64,000 nt of DNA, taken from assembly GCF_905115235.1 (NCBI RefSeq), contig NC_051849.1:164104091-164168090 (forward strand), given 5' to 3'. Source of the stretch: Hermetia illucens (taxonomy: Eukaryota; Arthropoda; Insecta; Diptera; Stratiomyidae). This document shows, in pieces, positions 58,600 to 64,000 of this stretch (positions within the stretch are counted from its first letter, which is position 1; each line of letters starts with the position of its first letter). The notes beneath the pieces are model-generated. The model saw only the letters and a program-made list of their open reading frames with translations, ran no database searches and had not been told where the DNA came from. A program made the position numbers and the translations under genes.

Positions 58600-59419
58600 G
58601 ATGGTCTATCTAATTAAATGTTCCTTTGTTGATCTGTCGAAACCAAAGTGACTTTGTAGCTGGTCCTGTGGCCGAGCAGTGTGCCGTCGATGAAGAGGTA
58701 ATGAGAATTATAAGAATCAAAAAACTACTTAACATTGTTGCTACCAACACCAAGCTCAGGGCTCCTCATCATATATCCGAGCATATTGTTATTAGAACCC
58801 ACCTTCGCAATCAAATCACCCATCCCGATCACAATGTCACCTTTAGTAAACCTCTCATGAACTGCGTGCAATTTCTCCTAGAAATCATCTTTCTCCCCTG
58901 TATCTGAAATTTCCGTTGGCCCACATCGCTGCACAATAGCGATACTCCTTAACCTGGAACACAATCTCACAGTGAAGACCCCGCCAGAAGCCATATTCAG
59001 AACCCCACTTCTAAGATTGAAATGAATTAAAATCGTTATTATATCCTGTCTCCATTTCACCAAAACAATAATTTTACCACTGACAATCTGCAGAAAGGGT
59101 CTGACATTGCTGAGTGATACGCTCAACTTTCAATAATGGTCTTAGATATTCAAAAAACTTCTACCAAGCCGAAGAAAAAGAGTATTTTAAGCCTTTAAGA
59201 TTAGAAAATAATAGAAAATGCTGCCTGGAGTTACTTACCAGTAAACTAAAAATGAAATTAACGAGGAAGTCACTTAATGATTTACGGGAAAATGAGATTG
59301 CTATCTGTTCTTTTAATTTAATTATACGTACATATAGTATTCGATTAGAAGTTTGAAATCACATTTAACAAATTGAAAAATAATTCGATTCATCAAATGC
59401 ATTAAAATGTCCCGACAAC
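58600..59419. other. Unassigned AT-rich DNA downstream of L6
   Basis: Short open frames only; no repeat recognised. Confidence 0.3.
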
Positions 59420-60131
59420 TCAGGGCGGGTCAGAATTTATCGGCAAATAGTAGATACTATTCACTCCTCTATCATAATTCGATGGTTCACCTCCCATGTA
59501 TGCCACAGGTCCTGTTTCATTGCAATCACGAAAAATTATATTATTAAATGCTGAACATTGCGCCGCATAGAAGTCAACCGAGGCCTCAATAGATTCGCCA
59601 AAGTAAACATTAGCACGAGCGTGACTGCATAATGTCGTCGGATCAATGCAACCTGGTTGTAGTGTTCCATAATTCGGGAAAAAGGATGCATTTCCAATTG
59701 ACATATCCGACCCCAGAACACCAACATCAGTGTTAATTGTTTCCACATATGACCCGTCCCCGATATTCAGGCGATCATTAGGACCAGCAGTATTGAAAGG
59801 TATACCTGCAGGATCTAATCCGAAAATCGTATTGATCTTAAGAGTTTGAATAAGTTTCCCAGCGAAGCCAACAATATGTGCTCCCAAACTCTGTCCGATC
59901 AAGTAGGTGTTGTTCACATCCAGCTTAGCATTAGCTGCGAGATACTGGATAAAAGATGCTAACTTCGATCCAGCTGTTCTAGTGTTAGCTGCTGCCTGAA
60001 TATAATTTCAATCCTCCGATCCTTCACTCCAGTCCATAATGATGACATTGAAGTTACCAACGGCGTAAGCATTTCGAAGTACTTTGTTCATATCTGTATC
60101 GTTGCCACTGAGCCACCCATTGCAAATTATC
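59420..60131 (-). pseudogene. L6: lipase paralog, main 3' exon with one in-frame TGA
   Basis: Begins after acceptor CTTTGCAG at the same intron position as L5 exon 2 and reads IICNGWLSGNDTD, NVIIMDWSEGSED, then TGA (60010-60008), then NYIQAAANTR. L4 has TGG at the aligned place. After that one codon the frame is open and complete: YLIGQSLGAHIVGFAGK (Ser), FGLDPAG (Asp), CSHARAN (His), six-residue lid between cysteines, GGEPSNYDRG, and YYLPINSDPP stop, about ten residues shorter than L3. The 5' exon with signal peptide is not visible up to 64000, so it is either beyond the window or lost. Called a pseudogene mainly on the TGA; a genuine gene with readthrough, editing or a sequence error remains possible. 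Confidence 0.75.
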
Positions 60132-60133
60132 CT

Positions 60134-60554
60134 GCAAAGCGAAGCAGATGCATTATTTTGTTAGATAATATAACACACAATGCCAATGTGAGAAGTAAAA
60201 TGGGTCATTTCGTATGAAATCCAGGAACAACCTTCCTTGGTAATAATAGAATTTCTTAGCAAATTTATAAGTATAGCTTGAAATCTTTCATTTCAGATAT
60301 AATAGATTATTTACAGGCCTGACGGGCGACTTGGATAAAGGAGAGACCCAATAAAGGCATGTGAGTCAAATTAGATTCTCACGTAATCAACTTTTGGCGG
60401 ATGCAATCGTATTGAAAGCTAAAAAGACTTTCTGGTGGAGAAAGTTGAAAAATCCACTGATTGTAAGTAAGGTTGCAAGCAGAAGATGCCTGGATGACAT
60501 GAAAGTCTTGGGGGTTTAACGTGAGTACGTGCTGTGTAGGCATAATCCCACGGT
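60134..60554. other. Unassigned DNA upstream of the L6 exon
   Basis: If L6 has a 5' exon outside the window this is intron. Nothing recognised. Confidence 0.3.
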
Positions 60555-60970
60555 CCTCTTCGGACACGTATTGATTTTGGGACCACAATCAGAGGCCGGC
60601 CATGACTAGCACAGCGGTACTGGTTTATACTGAGTGCAGGCTCAGCATTCATACCAGTGGATGCGAGGCCCATCTAACACCTCTGCCGCAACTAAGGGGT
60701 ACGGCACCCGAGTTGTGCAGCGCAACTCCACGCTCGAGCTCCGAGGAGCCCTGCCCGCGATGTAGGCATAGCCACAACCACCATGAAACTCCCACTAGAG
60801 AGGCAACCGCAAATAACCGGGCCGAGAACACATCCTCCAGAAATTCTCCTGGAGCATATGCTCCCAGAGGGCCATTCCGATTCCCATGGTACCAAATAAC
60901 CTCCGGTGAGGCTTCGTGGCAGAGCCACTTCAGATGAGTCTTTTGCAGACTCGGGTCTGATCGCCCTACG
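60555..60970 (+). repeat. Unclassified 400-bp interspersed repeat, copy B
   Basis: Partner of 6640-7040, same orientation. More GC-rich and probably closer to the source. Contains ACCACAATCAGAGGCCGGC and TTCCCATGGTACCAAATAAC. No shared open frame. Confidence 0.65.
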
Positions 60971-62671
60971 TGGGGACGGAACTACGCCTGGATGACAAAA
61001 AAAATCTTGCAAGAGTGTAGGGGAGCATCCCCTGAAATGGGTTTAAACTGCTCCAGCAGCGATAAAGGATGGGAAGATTCCATACTCAAGTTAAGACTAA
61101 CAGTTTACCGAGAAGAACCTGTAAAAGAAAGCTCGAACTACCGCTGTCAAATAAAATAGCAATAGACTCCCCGCCTTGTTTTCAGTAATGATGGAAATCA
61201 TCTCTCTAGAGCAACCTAATAAAACTTGCAAAAATTATTTGTGAAAAAAATTCGAATTTTTTTAACCATAAGCATTTTAAATTTAATTTAGATTAAAACG
61301 CGCTGAAAAGTGCGCCCATTTCATCGTTTTATCATTTACGTTCTCCCTACTGCATCCTCTCCGTAGTATTCAGAGAGTGATTCTTTTAATCCATGTAAAG
61401 CAGTCATTTATGATGTATTGTAGGTTGCGAAAGACAAAACAAGTTAAGCTGAAATTCAGTGCTTCAAGCATGAAAGGTTTTGTTGGTTTTTTTATGTAGA
61501 AATATTGCAGTACACGATTATTCCATTTATATATAGCTGGTTGTGTATATATGTTGAATATACCCGATATTCAATTCAATGTGTTGCTGGCAGTTTGTCT
61601 TCCAGAGAGTAGTAATTTTACGCGGAAGAGGCAATCCTTCCACCGAATTTCGTGTCATTTGGCATAACCGTTTCTGTGAAAAGTGAAACAAAAACCTGCA
61701 ATGCCTTTTCCCACACTAGAGCTAGAACTTACCTTAGGTTTAGCAGAGCCGGTTGATCGAGGAACAGTTGATAAGCAGGGGAGATCATTTTTCGCTGTTG
61801 GAGAAGGTTTAGATTTTGAACTTCCTAGAAGTGAGTACGATTTGGCAGTTGTGCTGTTCGTTGTGCCGACACAACGAGGAGGAGGATTTTGGTGAAAGAT
61901 TAGTGGGATTCGATGAGCATTTTCCGGGCGGATCGAAACCGGTAAATTTCTGTAAAAGCAGATATTTATTTCAGATCGCTTAGCAGTAATTAGGTTTTTA
62001 TCCTTTGTGAAGTCAAGCTCTTCGATTTCTAGCGGTGCCAAAATTGAAGCGGGAAAAGAACTCCAAATTTGGAAAAGGTCGACTAGGCCAATCAGAGTGC
62101 CTTGCGGTCGTTTTTAAAAGTTACCGTTCGTCATACGAAAGCATTCATTTGACTCTAATTAAAATCCCAAAAGAAAATCCAGTGAAAAAATACAAAGATG
62201 TCCATTTATATATAAGGGGGTGGGAAAAACAAGAAAATGAACGGAGAGGCTAGCGAATGGAGAGGCTAACGAAAGAAGGAAGAGTTGGTTGTAAATTCGC
62301 CGGAATTTTAAAAGGAAATGTGCTATGCTCAGTAATCCTCCACTTAGTTCTTCAGTGTATATCAACCGATAAGTTTGTTTTGCTGCAAGCTTTCAAATAA
62401 GTCTTCGGGTTTATTCCGTGAATCTAATTATAAACGCAAATGGATAACCGAGTGATCTCAAGAACTCAGAAGACCTAAGCTTAAGATATTGCGCGTGTCG
62501 GCTGATTGTAGTATTTAAGATAACAAAAATGAATTTTAAATACTCTTTCGTAGGAACACAAGAATGGAAACATGCAGATCTCTGGGTGAATCCGTTTTGA
62601 ACTTTTTAATTATCTATTTTTATTTATTATTTTATTTTTATTTATTCATTCATTTCATTTATTTCCAAGTT
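60971..62671. other. Unassigned DNA
   Basis: The minus-strand open frame 62041-61655 (128 codons, Ser-rich end) resembles nothing I know. A phrase near 61645-61690 is loosely like the end of the GACAGACAG repeat. A T-rich stretch at 62600-62670 precedes D4. Confidence 0.3.
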
Positions 62672-63372
62672 ATCACAATTTTGGCAGATGCCGGATTTCA
62701 CCTAATACTAGCACTAAGTGCCCAGCATTTAGACTCGGACGATCCTACCGACTTAAAAACTAAAGGGGCACTGGTGGGGGTGGCCGGTGGTAGGTTAATG
62801 GGAGAATCCATCACGAACTCCCCGCAACATAGAGCACGTATGCAGAATGGTGTACTTCTGCATGGTTTGAACCAGACTGTGTTAGTGTCCCAGGGCATCA
62901 AGGGAAGCCCTACAAATGCAAATCGACGAATGGCAGCCAAAGACAATTCACGTGTTTACCGTGCATTGCCTTCGATTTCCATTCGTCGGTCCGTTCTTGG
63001 TCCGACTTCACCCCACTCAGAGGATTAAGAGATCCATCATTCATGGGACTCGCCTGCTCTTTGTTGTAAAAATAAGCGCGCAGCGAGTCGACTTAGCGAT
63101 GATGTTGTGCCGCCACGTCAACTTCGCCCTCACCTCCGATGTCACAAGACAAGTTCATCCGCTGCACGGCAGCTTCACACGTCGAAGGAATTCGGACAGC
63201 AGAGCGTCCTTCAGATCACGATCTCGAGCATGGGTTCCTTGCAGAATTCCTAGGTACTTGTACAATTTGTAGATCGTAACTCCGATGTGGAGGTCACCAA
63301 TGCTATGTCCGGCATGCGGGTCGTGATGACCTTTGCGGATGGCTTGGATTCGACACTTGTCTAATCCGATGA
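62672..63372 (-). mobile_element. R4/Dong-type LINE, strongly deleted copy (D4)
   Basis: The 3' end matches D1/D3 (TTTGGCAGATGCCGGATTTCACCTAATACTAGC on the plus strand at 62682). It then jumps from the 3' untranslated region at about 62910 into the region before the CCHC finger, and again near 63165 to the RT-thumb segment, ending at about 63372. At least two internal deletions; no RT. Flanked on the left by ATT-rich sequence. Confidence 0.8.
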
Positions 63373-64000
63373 ATGCGCAGACTTATGAGGAGCTGACATG
63401 AGATCAGGTAACGGCAGGAAAAGAGTTTTATACAGAACAAAGATGACTTAATCACTCAGTTGTGTGGAAAGATTCGGAATTTTGGTGGATCAAGTTCGGT
63501 GCTGGGAAGTGCGCAATTCCTATACGTAATAACACCTTAATCCGCGGTATTGAAAAAGTCCTGGTTACATCTATAACAGTAATTCTATATTAGACATTTT
63601 TAGAGATTTTTAGTGTCAACGTGAAACTCCTAATGAAATAAATTATTTTTTTTTATTACAACTAGCCGTTTTCTGATCAATACAAACCGAGTTCCGATCA
63701 TGGCTTGGTAATCGGTTGTTAACTCGTAAAAAGCATTGGTAACTGTTTTGAATGTAAAAGTGTGGATAGAATTACTCACCCCAAAAATTTAATAAAGACC
63801 CGTCCCAACCAATATAATTAATGAAGAATTTCCCGTAGAAGTCAGTGATGCATTAAACGGTTATAAAATCTCTTAGGTATTAACATAGTTTTAAGTTGTT
63901 TTGAAGAATTAAGAATATTTCATCTGTACTACAACAAGCAGTACCGAAGCATAAATTAACACTTTTTGGAACACATCGAATCATGGCCTTCCTAAAAGAG
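63373..64000. other. Right end of window, unassigned
   Basis: No gene is supported. TATAAAA at 63862-63868 and an ATG in fair context at 63983 (MAFLKE to the window edge) could be the start of a further plus-strand gene, but six codons cannot show this. Confidence 0.2.

Noticed and set aside
60008-60010. Selenocysteine at the L6 TGA
   Set aside because: The aligned residue in a paralog is Trp, not Cys, and the lipase family has no known selenoproteins.
61655-62041. 128-codon minus-strand open frame as a gene
   Set aside because: No signal, domain, splice context or homology I can name; left as unassigned.
1-64000. LTR retrotransposon, endogenous retrovirus or Polinton
   Set aside because: No paired long terminal repeats and no protease, integrase, capsid or envelope motifs seen; all RT motifs found are of non-LTR type.

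Overview
This window looks like intergenic and genic DNA of a repeat-rich dipteran insect. Genes are spliced with GT...AG introns. The only clear host genes are members of the insect pancreatic-lipase / phospholipase A1-like family, similar in layout to the neutral lipase clusters known in flies. Most of the remaining sequence is dead or dying transposons: RTE-type LINEs, an R4/Dong-type LINE with a restriction-like endonuclease, R1-clade LINEs, mariner elements and a tRNA-derived SINE. I recognised no retrovirus-like or LTR element, no bacterial gene, no CRISPR array and no true tRNA or rRNA gene.

Host genes (L1-L6). L1 (+, 1518-9258) is a complete three-exon gene whose catalytic serine is glycine. 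L2 (+, 17753-18885) is a broken tandem copy of L3. L3 (+, 26421-27552) is intact with a full Ser-Asp-His triad. L4 (-, 27909-28947) is a deletion-ridden relic. L5 (-, 48241-54082) is intact with a full triad and a 4.8 kb intron. L6 (-, 59420-60131) is the main 3' exon of another paralog with one in-frame TGA; no 5' exon is visible in the window. Three + genes followed by three - genes make a convergent array. An intron directly after the conserved P-T/K-R motif is shared by L1, L4, L5 and L6 but absent from L2/L3. In L1 and L5 it has swollen to 6.7 and 4.8 kb; in L1 it holds LINE fragments, in L5 a mariner.

Repeats, left to right. 0-1 kb: SINE and mariner-type scraps. 2.6-5.8 kb: a full-length RTE LINE with a 10-bp target-site duplication. 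5.8-7 kb: R1 remnant and a 400-bp unknown repeat. 9.9-10.6 kb: old RTE fragment. 11.6-16.9 kb: two head-to-tail R4/Dong copies. 20.4-26 kb: LINE scraps, an R1 fragment and RTE copy 2, which carries a second nested LINE. 30-31 kb: an unclassified repeat, then mariner 1. 32-37 kb: three decayed LINE fragments. 38.4 kb: RTE copy 3. 39.2-41.9 kb: a SINE with an R4/Dong copy inserted in its ATT tail. 42-48 kb: two R1 copies in opposite orientation around another copy of the unclassified repeat. 49.4 kb: mariner 2. 55.9 kb: RTE copy 4. 58.3 kb: a SINE. 60.6 kb: the second 400-bp repeat. 62.7 kb: an internally deleted R4/Dong copy.

The most notable observation is that the SINE and the RTE LINE end in the same-length 3' module: GGCCTAG, a 5-bp stem, an ATA loop, the other stem arm, then TGTTGCGCC. 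Three of the five stem pairs differ between the two families and all three changes are compensatory. This suggests a structural recognition signal that lets the SINE use the LINE's reverse transcriptase. The lipase cluster is also of interest for its mixed fates: active enzyme, pseudoenzyme, relics, and two TGA codons at tryptophan positions.
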